Of a stretch of 64,000 bases of DNA, positions 19,901 to 27,693 are shown piece after piece. The number at the start of each line of letters is the position of its first letter. Position 1 is the stretch's first letter. This stretch comes from a filamentous cyanobacterium ESFC-1 (GTDB lineage Bacteria; Cyanobacteriota; Cyanobacteriia; Cyanobacteriales; Spirulinaceae). Position numbers and translations under genes: made by a program. The notes below the pieces were generated by a model that searched no databases, was not told the origin of the DNA, and was given only the letters and a program-made list of their open reading frames with translations. The stretch lies in contig KB904821.1 in assembly GCA_000380225.1 (NCBI GenBank), forward strand, positions 3,205,531 through 3,269,530, given 5' to 3'.

Positions 19901-20963
19901 CTGCGCCAAAGAGTAAGTCGCTGTAGTCGGGAATGGTGGCATCGAGGAAGATGTGAACGTTGGGGTCGCTGCTGTTAGCCGCAAAGCGAGTGACCGTGGG
20001 GGCGCTGTGTTGGTTGTTGTGGGTGCGAATCCGAGTTTCGGGATTGCCGACGGGGTTGACATCATTGGCGGCAGCGAGATGGACTTGGTTGCCGCTTACA
20101 TTGCCCGCAATAATGACATTGCCTGTGGCATCGATGCTGACATTAGACCCGGTGAGGCTAAGTTCCCCATTGGCTCCGACGGTAACGCCTGTAGCATCTT
20201 TAAGGCTGGGGTCGGTGAGGAGACGGGGTAAGTCTGTGGCGCTGATGCCGCTTTCGAGGTTGGGGGGGGCGATTTCTAAGCCCAGAACCATGCCTTCTTG
20301 GTTGATGCGAACGGTTTTGCTGTCGGGGACGGCAGTGAGGGTGATGTTGCCGTTGGGGGCGCTGAGAGTTCCGGTGTTGATGACGCTGCTGCTAAGGAGG
20401 GCTAAGTTACCGTCGCTGACGTTGAGATTGGCGGCATTAACTAAGCTACCATTCTGCCCGGAAAAGACGAAGGAGTTGGGAGAGGAGGTCAGGTTTGAGT
20501 AGTCTACTGTCCCGGTGGCGGTGAAAAAGCCGTTATCAAAGCCAATGGCATCGGCGGTGGTGGCGGTAAAACTACCGGGGATGTTGAGACTCGCACCTTG
20601 GGTAAAAACCATCCCGGCGGGGTTCATTAGTAGTAGGTTGCTGTTGCCTCCTGTGACTTGAATTAAGCCCTGGATAATCGAAGGATTGCCCCCGGTGACT
20701 CGCCCCAGGATGTTTTGGGTTTGAGGATTCGAGAGGAAGTTGGCGATTTCAGTCGGAGAAAGACCGAGTTCGGTAAAGGTGTGGAATAGGTTGGCTCCGG
20801 CTTGGGTTCCGCCAGTGATGGTGTAGGTGTTGCCGTTGTGTTGGATGACTGTACCTGTGCCATCGGGGGTGGCGGTGATGGATTGGGCGAGGGTGGGGGA
20901 GGCAAGAGATGTTAGACCGAGGAGGGTGAGGCTCGAAAAAGCGATGGGTAGTTTTTTGGGCAT
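16950..20963 (-). CDS. Two-partner secretion exoprotein (TpsA) with DUF4347 and beta-helix repeats
   Basis: A 1337-residue secreted protein. Signal peptide about 1-27 is followed by a filamentous-haemagglutinin TPS domain (about 28-260; GNSNLLLMNPAGMVF near 108). A DUF4347 domain (about 340-500; VDELHIVSEG, DILLYACLTAAG) comes next, and a TLREAILAANNN-type block near residues 520-540. About eleven repeats of LTNSTVSGNSA...GGGI (roughly 605-925) predict a right-handed beta-helix. An Ig-like segment (about 1020-1110) and a Ser/Thr-rich linker precede a conserved C-terminal domain. It is probably an adhesin or matrix protein released by the downstream TpsB. Substrate and target are unknown. Confidence 0.9.
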   Translation of the reverse strand: MPKKLPIAFSSLTLLGLTSLASPTLAQSITATPDGTGTVIQHNGNTYTITGGTQAGANLFHTFTELGLSPTEIANFLSNPQTQNILGRVTGGNPSIIQGLIQVTGGNSNLLLMNPAGMVFTQGASLNIPGSFTATTADAIGFDNGFFTATGTVDYSNLTSSPNSFVFSGQNGSLVNAANLNVSDGNLALLSSSVINTGTLSAPNGNITLTAVPDSKTVRINQEGMVLGLEIAPPNLESGISATDLPRLLTDPSLKDATGVTVGANGELSLTGSNVSIDATGNVIIAGNVSGNQVHLAAANDVNPVGNPETRIRTHNNQHSAPTVTRFAANSSDPNVHIFLDATIPDYSDLLFGAEAGTTTTVVVPTENGIDKITDTLTTPGLSLVDELHIVSEGNEGNFWLGNAFVSGDNISQYETAMQQWSQGLSVGADILLYACLTAAGSVGEALLNNIASYTGADVAGSTNLTGAGGDWILERSIGSIEADAPFEAGVLSNYNETLALLTVTSIADNTTADGQVTLREAILAANNNANTADVIGMGAFGNDEIRFDPGITQITLTIGQLDIDTAGGGLTIDGDANGAANVIVERSTAAGTPDFRIFNITGDNDVTFDALTIRNGNAAGFGDDGGGIKYEGTGTLTLTNSNVSGNSVTDDGGGIFSNGTVILTNSTVSSNFAASSGGGIRSARILTLTNSTVSGNSAQDNVGGIASYGAVTLTNSTVSGNSAGLLSGGIASHSVVTLTNSTVSSNSAGDDGGGIASYGAVNLTDSTVSGNSARNGGGIWSGGAVTLTDSTVSGNNATGNGGGTSSGITVTLTNSTVSGNSAGVFGGGIYSDSIVSLTDSTVSGNSAARNGGGIYTYNGVVNLTDSTVSGNAAARNGGGIRSSNGGTITNSTITNNTADSDGDGTGDGGGIFRRNGTFTITNSIIAGNFDRSPAGNNVHPDVSGININGDANNLIGDTTGATGTIGTGSDRTFAGAGITDINQVLAPLANNGGSTQTHALVPGSAALDAGNNANAPAGTDQRGATRIFNNTVDIGAVEMQFVLQPTGTPQSTQVSTAFTNPLSVQLADAFANAAIPFAGLQVTFAAPGTGASGSFGNGVTVLTNAQGIAVNPFTANGIAGNYQVTATATGTQLATFDLTNTAQPTSSTPTSTSTTTSAGTTTITTSAGTTVSLTAPPESDTPPDVQDPPQTLASTAPTLACSGAANNSNFAPLNLEIPTIAGLMNAGGGSTSSSLSGLASECGSGLAAAQGNQQLANAYLQSTIAEQIGTEYADLVQVRLVSSAEGITAIIEVQPAPSPAFVTTEDESIFYLYEDGNVRDLDPAAIELYQQQRWPQ
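18190..19075 (-). repeat. In-frame tandem repeats (~72-78 bp) in tpsA
   Basis: Eleven to twelve degenerate units encode [VLTN]STVSGNSA-x4-GGGI-x6. Neighbouring units share long nearly identical DNA stretches. The phase is preserved, so expansion or contraction would keep the frame and change the length of the beta-helix stalk. Confidence 0.85.
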
Positions 20964-21276
20964 TTTCTCTTTGAGAAATTAATTTATGGCTTGAAAACTT
21001 TGAGGTAGCTCTAATTTTAGCTGTATTTTTGGGGCTTTAGCCCTAGCTTCTCAGCAATTTTATGAATATCCGGAAATGACTTTATCGCAGCTTCACATGA
21101 ATACAACTAGATGTTCAGTCTTATTGCCGAGAATAACTTTATTTTGAGTTAGCCCTCACCCCAACCCCTCTCCCACGGGAGAGGGGCTTGTTTTTAAGAC
21201 TGAAATGAGTTGTCCCAAGGCTTTATCGTAGCGCTCTACAAGCGGGTAAACTAGGGGATGGCGTTATTGAGGCAGA
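20964..21276. other. Divergent spacer between tpsA and the 21280 gene, with a dispersed repeat
   Basis: No gene is seen. Positions 21151-21196 carry a CCCTCACCCCAACCCCTCTCCC unit followed by a short CTCTCCC/GGGAGAG hairpin. Related copies are at 27879-27920 and, inverted, at 49300-49345. The tpsA promoter must lie between about 20985 and 21140. Confidence 0.6.
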
Positions 21277-21279
21277 TTG

Positions 21280-21687
21280 ATGGAGAGGGGTTTACTTTGG
21301 TTGCCGTTGTTGGCGCTGTTTATTGGTTTAGCTTGGGCGGGGTGGAATGAATATCAGAAGTTGGAGGCGTATAATCGTTGGGCGGAAGGTTTTGATAAGG
21401 CGAAGTACGATATTTATGCGGTGTTGGGGCAGAAGGGGAAGGAGATTACCTGGGGAAAGCCGACGCGCCAAGAACCTGTTGAGGTGCAGCAGTTTTCGTT
21501 GCAGGATGTGACGGGGATGCGGTTATTGGTGAATGAGGGGGTGGTGGATTGGGAGAATCCGCCCTCGAAGGGTTCGGCAATGTTAGAGTTTGAGTTAGAA
21601 GGCGATCGCGCCTCGATTCGGATTCCGTTTACCGATCCGACTTTGGCGGCAAAATGGGGTAAATATCTATCGGGTATGGTGAGTTAA
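21280..21687 (+). CDS. Hypothetical membrane-anchored protein
   Basis: A 135-residue protein from ATG 21280; a TTG one codon earlier is less likely. It has one N-terminal membrane segment (about 5-22, LLWLPLLALFIGLAWAGW) followed by a soluble beta-rich domain without cysteines or recognisable catalytic residues. Its stop lies 2 bp before the MGS-DAGK gene, so it is probably co-transcribed and translationally coupled with it. I do not recognise the family. Confidence 0.75.
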   Translation: MERGLLWLPLLALFIGLAWAGWNEYQKLEAYNRWAEGFDKAKYDIYAVLGQKGKEITWGKPTRQEPVEVQQFSLQDVTGMRLLVNEGVVDWENPPSKGSAMLEFELEGDRASIRIPFTDPTLAAKWGKYLSGMVS

Positions 21688-21689
21688 TT

Positions 21690-22976
21690 ATGGCCGCAAC
21701 GATCGCGTTCATTGCCCACGACAGCAAAAAAGACGAGTTGATGGCTTTTGCGAAAACTCATCGGGCGTTGTTGTCTCGCTATCATTTAATTGCTACGGAA
21801 AATACGGGGATTCGCCTTCAGCAAGCCACAGGTTTAGAAATCGAACGGTTATTGGCGGGGCCTCAAGGGGGCGATTTGCAAATTGCGGCCAAAGTTGCAA
21901 CCGGGGAAGTGGCCGCCGTTCTCTTTTTTATCGATCCGTTGCGGATGCAGCCTCGCGAACCCCAGGTTATGCCGTTGTTACGGATGTGTGCGGTGCATAA
22001 TGTCGCGATCGCGTTCAATTTGGCCACCGCCGAGGCGATCGCGTCTCAACTCCGACAAGGCAGAATCGCCCATCTCATTTTTAACCCGGTTTCCGGTCAA
22101 GGTAACAGCGAGGAAGAATTACAATTCATTCAGGACACTCTGGGGAAACAAATGCAAGTGCAGGTACATCTCACCACCCCAGAAGTTTCTGCGGAAATGT
22201 TAGCCCGAGACGCGATCGCGGCCCAACCGGACTTAATCATTGCATCGGGGGGAGATGGTACTGTATCGGCGGTTGCTGGGGAATTAATCGGGACTGATAT
22301 TCCCTTGGGCATTATCCCCAGAGGGACAGCCAACGCCTTTGCCGTCGCGATCGGTTTACCTCTGGGCCTCACCCCGATTCGCAACACCTGTGAGGTCATT
22401 CTTGCCGGCCACACCCGTAAAGTTGATCTTGCTCTTTGCAACGATAAACCCTTGATCCTCTTAGCTGGGATTGGCTACGAAGCCGAAACCATCGAACGCA
22501 CCGACCGCGAAGCCAAGCGACAGTGGGGGCCGCTGGCTTATGTTATGTCCGGTTGGCAACAGTTAAGCGAGCAAGAACTGTTTGAAACTGAGATAGAAGT
22601 GGAAGGCTCAGTTAAATCCTTTCAAGCCGGGGCGATTACCATTGCCAACGCTGCCCCACCCACCTCGGTTTTAGCTCAGGGGGTGGGACAAGTGATTTTT
22701 GATGATGGCTTACTGGATGTCACCATCACCACCGCCGAGGGCCGGATGCAAGCCGTCACCGCCATGGCTAAGATGTTTGGGGCAGCTTTGGTCAAAATGG
22801 ACGCAAATCAAGCAAATACGGCTCATTTCGGCGCGAAAGAAATCAAAGTGACTACCCATCCCCCTCAGAAAGTGGTTCTCGACGGGGAAGTGATTGGCAC
22901 AACTCCCATTGAAGTCAAATGTCTTCCCCAAGGTTTGACAGTTTTTGCGCCCCCTGCGAGTCCGACTCCTCGCTAA
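21690..22976 (+). CDS. Methylglyoxal synthase-like domain fused to diacylglycerol/lipid kinase
   Basis: A 428-residue fusion. Residues 1-120 resemble methylglyoxal synthase (dihydroxyacetone phosphate to methylglyoxal): IAHD at 8-11, GGD at 60-62, IDPL at 81-84 and FNLATAEAI at 109-117. Residues 127-425 form a DAGK/YegS-type lipid kinase with NPVSGQGN, GGDGTVSAVAGEL and PRGTANAFA. In the MGS part, the positions matching E. coli His98 and Asp101 read Arg89 and Gln92 (QPREPQ), so the synthase activity may be lost or changed. The start ATG follows the upstream stop by 2 bp. The kinase half looks intact; its lipid substrate is unknown. Confidence 0.88.
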   Translation: MAATIAFIAHDSKKDELMAFAKTHRALLSRYHLIATENTGIRLQQATGLEIERLLAGPQGGDLQIAAKVATGEVAAVLFFIDPLRMQPREPQVMPLLRMCAVHNVAIAFNLATAEAIASQLRQGRIAHLIFNPVSGQGNSEEELQFIQDTLGKQMQVQVHLTTPEVSAEMLARDAIAAQPDLIIASGGDGTVSAVAGELIGTDIPLGIIPRGTANAFAVAIGLPLGLTPIRNTCEVILAGHTRKVDLALCNDKPLILLAGIGYEAETIERTDREAKRQWGPLAYVMSGWQQLSEQELFETEIEVEGSVKSFQAGAITIANAAPPTSVLAQGVGQVIFDDGLLDVTITTAEGRMQAVTAMAKMFGAALVKMDANQANTAHFGAKEIKVTTHPPQKVVLDGEVIGTTPIEVKCLPQGLTVFAPPASPTPR

Positions 22977-23081
22977 CTCCGGTGGGCAAAATTCAGTCCA
23001 TCGGAGGGCAGATGTAACAAAACTTTAAAATTAGGCATAATGGTAGTCACGCCCTGCGCTTAATTAAAACCTAAAACTGCC

Positions 23082-24335
23082 GTGACTCAACTTCCTCGCA
23101 TTGTCATCGTTGGCGCTGGCTTTGCTGGCATCAACGCCGTTAAAACCCTGGCTCGTTGCCAAGCTCAAGTTTGTTTAATCGACTGCAACCCGTATCACAG
23201 CTTTATTCCCTTGCTGTATCAAGTCGCCACCGGACAACTGCACCCCGAACAAATTGGTTATCCCTTGGGACAGTTAGCCCAACAATACAAAAATTTAGAA
23301 TATCGTCGCGGGAGGGTGCAGGGCATTGACTTAGATCAAAAAATTGTCGAACTGGAAAGGGACGCGATCGCCTACGATTATTTAATCCTCGCCACAGGCG
23401 CTCAGGCGCAGTTTTTAGGGGTTTCTGGGGCAGAAAACCACACATTTCCCCTCAAAACCCTCGAAGACGCGATCGCCCTGCAACAGCAAATCTTGGGGTG
23501 TTTTACCGAAGCCGCCCTAACCCGCAATACTGAACACAGCCAACACCAACTCAGCTTTATCATCGTCGGTGGCGGCACAACCGGAGTCGAAATGGCCGGC
23601 GCGATCGCCGATCTCACTGAAAACATTAACAAAAAATTCAATACCCGTTTATCTCCCCGCATTTTCCTCATCCATTCCCAAGGACAACTCCTAGGGGAAT
23701 TTTCCTCAGAATTAGGGGAATACACTTGTAAAAAATTGCGACGTTTGGGGGTAAAAGTTCACCTCGACACCAAAGTTCAGCGCGTCGAAGACCAACAAGT
23801 TCACCTCGACGACGGCACAATCCTCGAAGGGGCTACCATCATTTGGACGGCAGGAGTCGAAGCCAATATCCCCGACCTCAATCACGACTTCGACACCTCC
23901 CTCAAAGGCAAAATTCAAGTCGAACCCACCCTACAAATCCCCGGCTATCCTCATGCCTATGCAGTCGGGGATTTAGCCTATTTTGAACAAGGTAATCGAC
24001 CCCTACCCGGAGTCGCCCCCACCGCCCTACAGCAGGGTCAAACCGCCGCCGCAAACATCAAGCGTCATTTGCAAGGCCAAGCCCCCCAAGCCTTTCATTA
24101 CGAAGACAAAGGCCGGGCTGCAATCATCAGTCGTAAAATCGGCCTCGTCCAAGCCCCTAACCTCACCCTCAAAGGTTGGGTGGGTTGGTTACTGTGGTTA
24201 GGGATTCATTGGTGTTATCTTCCTGGATGGCGCAATCGCCTTAGTGTGTTGCAGGCTTGGCTGCGTCATACGGTGTTTTATCGTCCGGCGGTGTTACCGC
24301 GTCTTAAAACTATTTCTACGGAGGTCAAAGAATGA
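23082..24335 (+). CDS. Type II NAD(P)H dehydrogenase (NDH-2)
   Basis: A 417-residue flavoprotein starting at GTG 23082. A Rossmann GAGFAG (about 11-16) binds FAD and a second GGGTTGVEMAG (about 164-174) binds NAD(P)H. AYAVGDLAYFEQ near residue 290 is the FAD-binding ATG-D-type motif. The C-terminal amphipathic/hydrophobic part (GWVGWLLWLGIHWCYLPGWRN) is expected to hold it on the membrane. It transfers electrons from NAD(P)H to quinone without proton pumping. It overlaps the downstream doxX start by 4 bp (ATGA), which indicates an operon. Confidence 0.92.
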   Translation: MTQLPRIVIVGAGFAGINAVKTLARCQAQVCLIDCNPYHSFIPLLYQVATGQLHPEQIGYPLGQLAQQYKNLEYRRGRVQGIDLDQKIVELERDAIAYDYLILATGAQAQFLGVSGAENHTFPLKTLEDAIALQQQILGCFTEAALTRNTEHSQHQLSFIIVGGGTTGVEMAGAIADLTENINKKFNTRLSPRIFLIHSQGQLLGEFSSELGEYTCKKLRRLGVKVHLDTKVQRVEDQQVHLDDGTILEGATIIWTAGVEANIPDLNHDFDTSLKGKIQVEPTLQIPGYPHAYAVGDLAYFEQGNRPLPGVAPTALQQGQTAAANIKRHLQGQAPQAFHYEDKGRAAIISRKIGLVQAPNLTLKGWVGWLLWLGIHWCYLPGWRNRLSVLQAWLRHTVFYRPAVLPRLKTISTEVKE

Positions 24336-24733
24336 ACGTTTTACTCTTAGTTGCACGAATTTGTTTAGCGCTAATTTTCCTCAATTCTAGTATTGGTAAA
24401 ATCTTCAGCTTTGCCGATACCCAAGCAATGATGGCAGGTCTCGGTTTGCCCTTACCGGGATTATTGTTACTCGGTAATATTTTGTTTCAGTTAGTCGGGG
24501 CCACCTTGTTGTTACTGGGCTACAAAACCAAGTGGGGGGTAATTTTATTGATTTTATTCCTCGTCCCGACTACCTTAGTTTTTCACAGTCCCTTGAATCC
24601 TGAAGAAACTACAGCTTTCCTGAAAAATTTAGCCCTAATTGGTGGTTTACTCTATGCTTATGTTACTGGGCCAGGGACATTAGCGATTGAGTCTAAATCT
24701 GCCAAATCAACTCCTTCAGAAGCGAGTTATTAG
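24332..24733 (+). CDS. DoxX family membrane protein
   Basis: A 133-residue protein with four predicted membrane helices and the family start LLLVARICLALIFLNSSIGKI. The start overlaps the NDH-2 stop (ATGA), with GGAGGT at about 24318-24323, so it is translationally coupled. DoxX-family proteins are linked to quinone-related redox reactions or oxidative-stress complexes, which suits a partner of NDH-2. The precise role is unknown. Confidence 0.88.
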   Translation: MNVLLLVARICLALIFLNSSIGKIFSFADTQAMMAGLGLPLPGLLLLGNILFQLVGATLLLLGYKTKWGVILLILFLVPTTLVFHSPLNPEETTAFLKNLALIGGLLYAYVTGPGTLAIESKSAKSTPSEASY

Positions 24734-25342
24734 CGATTAAGGGGCTGTCGGTTTATGGGGGCGCTCTTTCCCCGTCCAAGTTGACGTTATTGGGCGCGAT
24801 TTCAGTACCCAATTCTCCTAACCCTAAAGTTGAAATTGGATGAGGAAATCTGCAAACATAACAAGCGTTATGTTGAGCATAACAACTGTTATGCTACTGT
24901 CGAGTCCGCTACGGTGGATTTTATATAGCCTCGATTCTTAGCGCTACCACTGTTTAAATGGTGGGTTACGGCGGATTTATGGATTGCTGTCACAGTCTAG
25001 GTTGTAGCCGCCTAACCCACCCTACTGGCGCGACACACTTTAAATGGTGGGTTACGGCGGATAACTAGATTGCAGTCATAGCCTAGATTCTAGCCGCCTA
25101 ACCCACCCTACAATAAAGCACAATTTTAGCTGTGTCATGGCACTACTGGCGCGACACAGCTAAAATGAAGCTTTAGGTAGGGTGACGAAGCGCGAAGCGT
25201 AACGCACCGAAATGTCGGCATTTTAGGTTTTGGCGATCGCACAACTTAAGCTGTGTCGCGGCACTACGTTGAAGCGCAATTTTAGCTGTATCAATTTTTT
25301 TCAGTTCACTGTGGCGAACAACCAACAACCCAAGACAAAAGA
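24734..25342. repeat. Repeat cluster between convergent doxX and anti-sigma genes
   Basis: No gene is seen in these 609 bp. They hold two abutting CATAAC-N4-GTTATG palindromes (24855-24895). Two head-to-tail copies of a hairpin element follow (24953-25038 and 25039-25113), each running TTTAAATGGTGGGTTACGGCGGAT... to ...AGCCGCCTAACCCACCCTAC. Flanking CACTACTGGCGCGACAC and TTTTAGCTGTGTC units recur at 25025-25045, 25124-25165 and 25240-25290. A GTAGGGTGACGAAGCGCGAAGCGTAACGCACC palindrome lies at 25177-25207. Confidence 0.8.
24855..24895. promoter_or_regulatory. Paired palindromes CATAAC-N4-GTTATG, copy A
   Basis: AACATAAC-aagc-GTTATGTT (24855-24874) and AGCATAAC-aact-GTTATGCT (24876-24895) are both perfect 8-bp inverted repeats with 4-base spacers. 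Their centres are 21 bp apart. A second pair with the same 21-bp spacing is at 53924-53962. It could be a dimer-of-dimers operator or a mobile repeat. Confidence 0.6.
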
Positions 25343-25774
25343 CTAAGGACTAACAAGCCATTTTTTAACCAATAACAAGCAATTGCGATGATCTTCGGTG
25401 CGTCGGTAGCTGAGGTAATCTGCAATTTTGTGCATCAAGACAATACCGCGACCCCCCCCAGATTGATAATCGGGCTTGAGATTTAAGGTGTCGATGCGTT
25501 TTTCTAAGTCAAAGGGCGGCCCGGAGTCCCATATCCGAATTTCAACTTGATGGGCGTAGCGTTGTACTTCGAGGGAAATGGGCGTGTCTGGGGGCAAGTC
25601 GCAATGGGCATGACGTACCGCATTGGTAAAAGCTTCGGCTAAGGCGAGTTGACACTGTAACCAATCTTTTTTCGGGATATTGAGGGTATAAGCCTCGTCA
25701 AACCATTCTAAAACCTGGTTTAAGGCTTTCAGGTCAGAGGCGACCTCTAGCTGAAATCTTTGAGGAACGTTCAA
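25343..25774 (-). CDS. Anti-sigma factor / serine kinase (RsbW-type HATPase)
   Basis: A 143-residue GHKL ATPase-fold protein: N-box AEAFTNAVRHAH (about 47-58), G1-like WDSGPPFD (about 86-93) and G2-like GGGRGIVLMHKIAD (about 108-121). RsbW/SpoIIAB-type proteins bind a sigma factor or phosphorylate a STAS antagonist. A REC-PP2C phosphatase gene diverges 263 bp away and a STAS antagonist gene is 1.6 kb away. The three form a complete partner-switching set. Its target is unknown. Confidence 0.88.
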   Translation of the reverse strand: MNVPQRFQLEVASDLKALNQVLEWFDEAYTLNIPKKDWLQCQLALAEAFTNAVRHAHCDLPPDTPISLEVQRYAHQVEIRIWDSGPPFDLEKRIDTLNLKPDYQSGGGRGIVLMHKIADYLSYRRTEDHRNCLLLVKKWLVSP

Positions 25775-26037
25775 TGCTTTAACGGTGAAATCACATCCAG
25801 CGAACGGGGAAAATGGGCGCTCAACGGCTTTAGTTTAACTCGATCTGACCAAAGTTGACGAATTTTCCCGGACAATTGATAGGGAATCGATCGAAAGAGT
25901 ATGTCACAATCATAATATTATTTTGGTTCTGTTTTGCCGTCCAAGTCGCGATCGCGCTGATATTACCCAAAACAGTTTTTGCCACAATGGAGACTGGCAT
26001 CATATCCCTAGCAGCAATTTAAACTCTTTTCCTGGTT

Positions 26038-27174
26038 ATGGTTCAAATTCTCGTCGTTGATGATGACCCCGCGATTCAAATGCTTCTTAAGCGCACCCTC
26101 GCGAAAAAAGGGTACGATGTCTTGGTTGCCGCAGATGGTCAGGAAGGATTAATCCAAGCCCAAAAACATAAACCCGCGATGGTCATCTGCGATTGGGTGA
26201 TGCCCAAAATGAGTGGGATTGAGGTTTGTCGCGAGGTGAAAGCCACCCCCGAACTTTCGACCACTTTTTTTATTTTGCTGACTTCGATGGGGTCGGTTGA
26301 ATCTCGCGTGGAAGGGTTAGATGCGGGGGCGGATGATTTTGTCTGTAAACCTGTGGAGTTGTTTGAACTCAACGCCCGTGTGCGTTCGGGTTTACGACAA
26401 CACCAACTCAGTCGCGATTTACAACGGCAAAAACACAAACTGGAAACGGAGTTGGCTGAAGCGGCGGCTTATGTGAGTTCAATTTTACCTGAACCTTTGA
26501 CTGAAACGCCGATTAAAATTGATGTTTTATTTATTCCTTCTAGTCAATTGGGAGGGGATGGCTTTGATTATTTTTGGTTAGATGATAATCATCTGGCGAT
26601 GTATTTGCTGGATGTGTCGGGTCATGGGTTACGGGCGGCGTTACCGTCTTTGTCGGTGATTAATTTACTGCGGTCGAAGGCGATGTTGCAAGTGAATTAT
26701 CGCAGTCCGGGTGAGGTGTTAGGGGGCTTGAATGATGCGTTTCAAATGACCCAACGAAACGATAAGTATTTTACGATTTGGTATGGGGTATATAACCGCA
26801 AAAAGCGTAATTTGTTGTATGCGAGTGCGGGGCATCCCCCGGCGATTTTGCTGTCACCCAAACGCGGCAAAATTGAGGTACAGCGTCTCAAAGCCCAAGG
26901 TTTTCCGGCGGGAATGTTTCCGGGGGCAGATTATGAAGAATTGTCTTGTAAGATTACGCCACAATCGAGTCTTTATATTTTCAGCGATGGCGTATATGAA
27001 ATTAATCAACCCGATGGCGATATGTGGGGATTGGATAATTTTGTTAAGGCACTCGAAAATTATCAATCCCAACGCCACCAAGGTTTAGATGATTTGTTCA
27101 AGCGAGTGCAAGCGGCCAATTCTCAAGCCGTGTTTGATGATGATGTCTCGCTGATGCAAGTTGATTTTGATTGA
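26038..27174 (+). CDS. Response regulator with PP2C (SpoIIE/RsbU) phosphatase domain
   Basis: A 378-residue protein. The REC domain (about 2-120) has the acidic DDD at 8-10 and phospho-acceptor Asp in VICDWVMPKMSG near residue 51. A short coiled-coil linker (about 125-150) leads to a SpoIIE-type PP2C domain (about 160-376) with metal-binding Asp residues in LLDVSGHG (about 200) and FSDGVYEIN, and the terminal FDDDVSLM. Phosphorylation of REC should gate dephosphorylation of the STAS partner encoded at 27361-27693. Confidence 0.92.
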   Translation: MVQILVVDDDPAIQMLLKRTLAKKGYDVLVAADGQEGLIQAQKHKPAMVICDWVMPKMSGIEVCREVKATPELSTTFFILLTSMGSVESRVEGLDAGADDFVCKPVELFELNARVRSGLRQHQLSRDLQRQKHKLETELAEAAAYVSSILPEPLTETPIKIDVLFIPSSQLGGDGFDYFWLDDNHLAMYLLDVSGHGLRAALPSLSVINLLRSKAMLQVNYRSPGEVLGGLNDAFQMTQRNDKYFTIWYGVYNRKKRNLLYASAGHPPAILLSPKRGKIEVQRLKAQGFPAGMFPGADYEELSCKITPQSSLYIFSDGVYEINQPDGDMWGLDNFVKALENYQSQRHQGLDDLFKRVQAANSQAVFDDDVSLMQVDFD

Positions 27175-27194
27175 ATTTTAAGCACGATCGATCT

Positions 27195-27226
27195 AAGATA
27201 AATCTCGACTTGAGATTATCTTTTTT
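27195..27226 (+). terminator. Intrinsic terminator after the REC-PP2C gene
   Basis: AAGATAAATCTC and GAGATTATCTT form a stem with one bulge around GACTT, followed by TTTTTT. It lies 20 bp after the stop codon. Confidence 0.8.
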
Positions 27227-27249
27227 CGTAGAAAAATTGAGCTTAAAAT

Positions 27250-27285
27250 CATTGGTTGTTGACTTGAACGCGGTAACAACCAATG
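27250..27285. other. Perfect 11-bp inverted repeat between convergent genes
   Basis: CATTGGTTGTT (27250-27260) and AACAACCAATG (27275-27285) pair perfectly. The arms resemble the TTGGTTR heptamer repeats found elsewhere in the window. It could serve as a weak terminator for the minus-strand STAS gene, which ends at 27361. Confidence 0.5.
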
Positions 27286-27360
27286 ACTCAAAACCGAGCC
27301 TTAGTTCATATTTTTTGGGGTTCTGACTTCAAGCCAAAAACCATAATGCACAGCTAACTT

Positions 27361-27693
27361 TTATTTGGCTAAAACTTGTTTTTCAAATGTCTCGCGATTG
27401 GGGTAAATTTCAAACACACGATCCATGCTCGTCAGTTCAAACAGCATTTTAATTTGGTCGTTAATCGAGCAAATATACAGTTTAATGCCTGCTGCTCGCA
27501 CGGTTTTTAAAGCTAAAACAAGCGCTCCTAAACCCGAACTATCCATAAAGGTTACATCGTTAAAATCGATCAGGATAATTGCTGCACCTTTTTCGACACT
27601 TTCACTAATTTCCTGGCGAAATTCGCTGGCTTTTGTGCCGTCTAAAATTCCAGAGGGTTCGACGTATTTAACAACAGGACTCATAGACTCCAA
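27361..27693 (-). CDS. STAS-domain anti-anti-sigma factor
   Basis: A 110-residue single STAS domain (RsbV/SpoIIAA type). The phosphorylatable serine lies in FMDSSGLGAL (about 49-58). In the dephosphorylated state such proteins sequester the anti-sigma kinase. The kinase and the REC-PP2C phosphatase genes are immediate neighbours, although on different transcripts. Start ATG 27693 is well placed. Confidence 0.92.
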   Translation of the reverse strand: MESMSPVVKYVEPSGILDGTKASEFRQEISESVEKGAAIILIDFNDVTFMDSSGLGALVLALKTVRAAGIKLYICSINDQIKMLFELTSMDRVFEIYPNRETFEKQVLAK

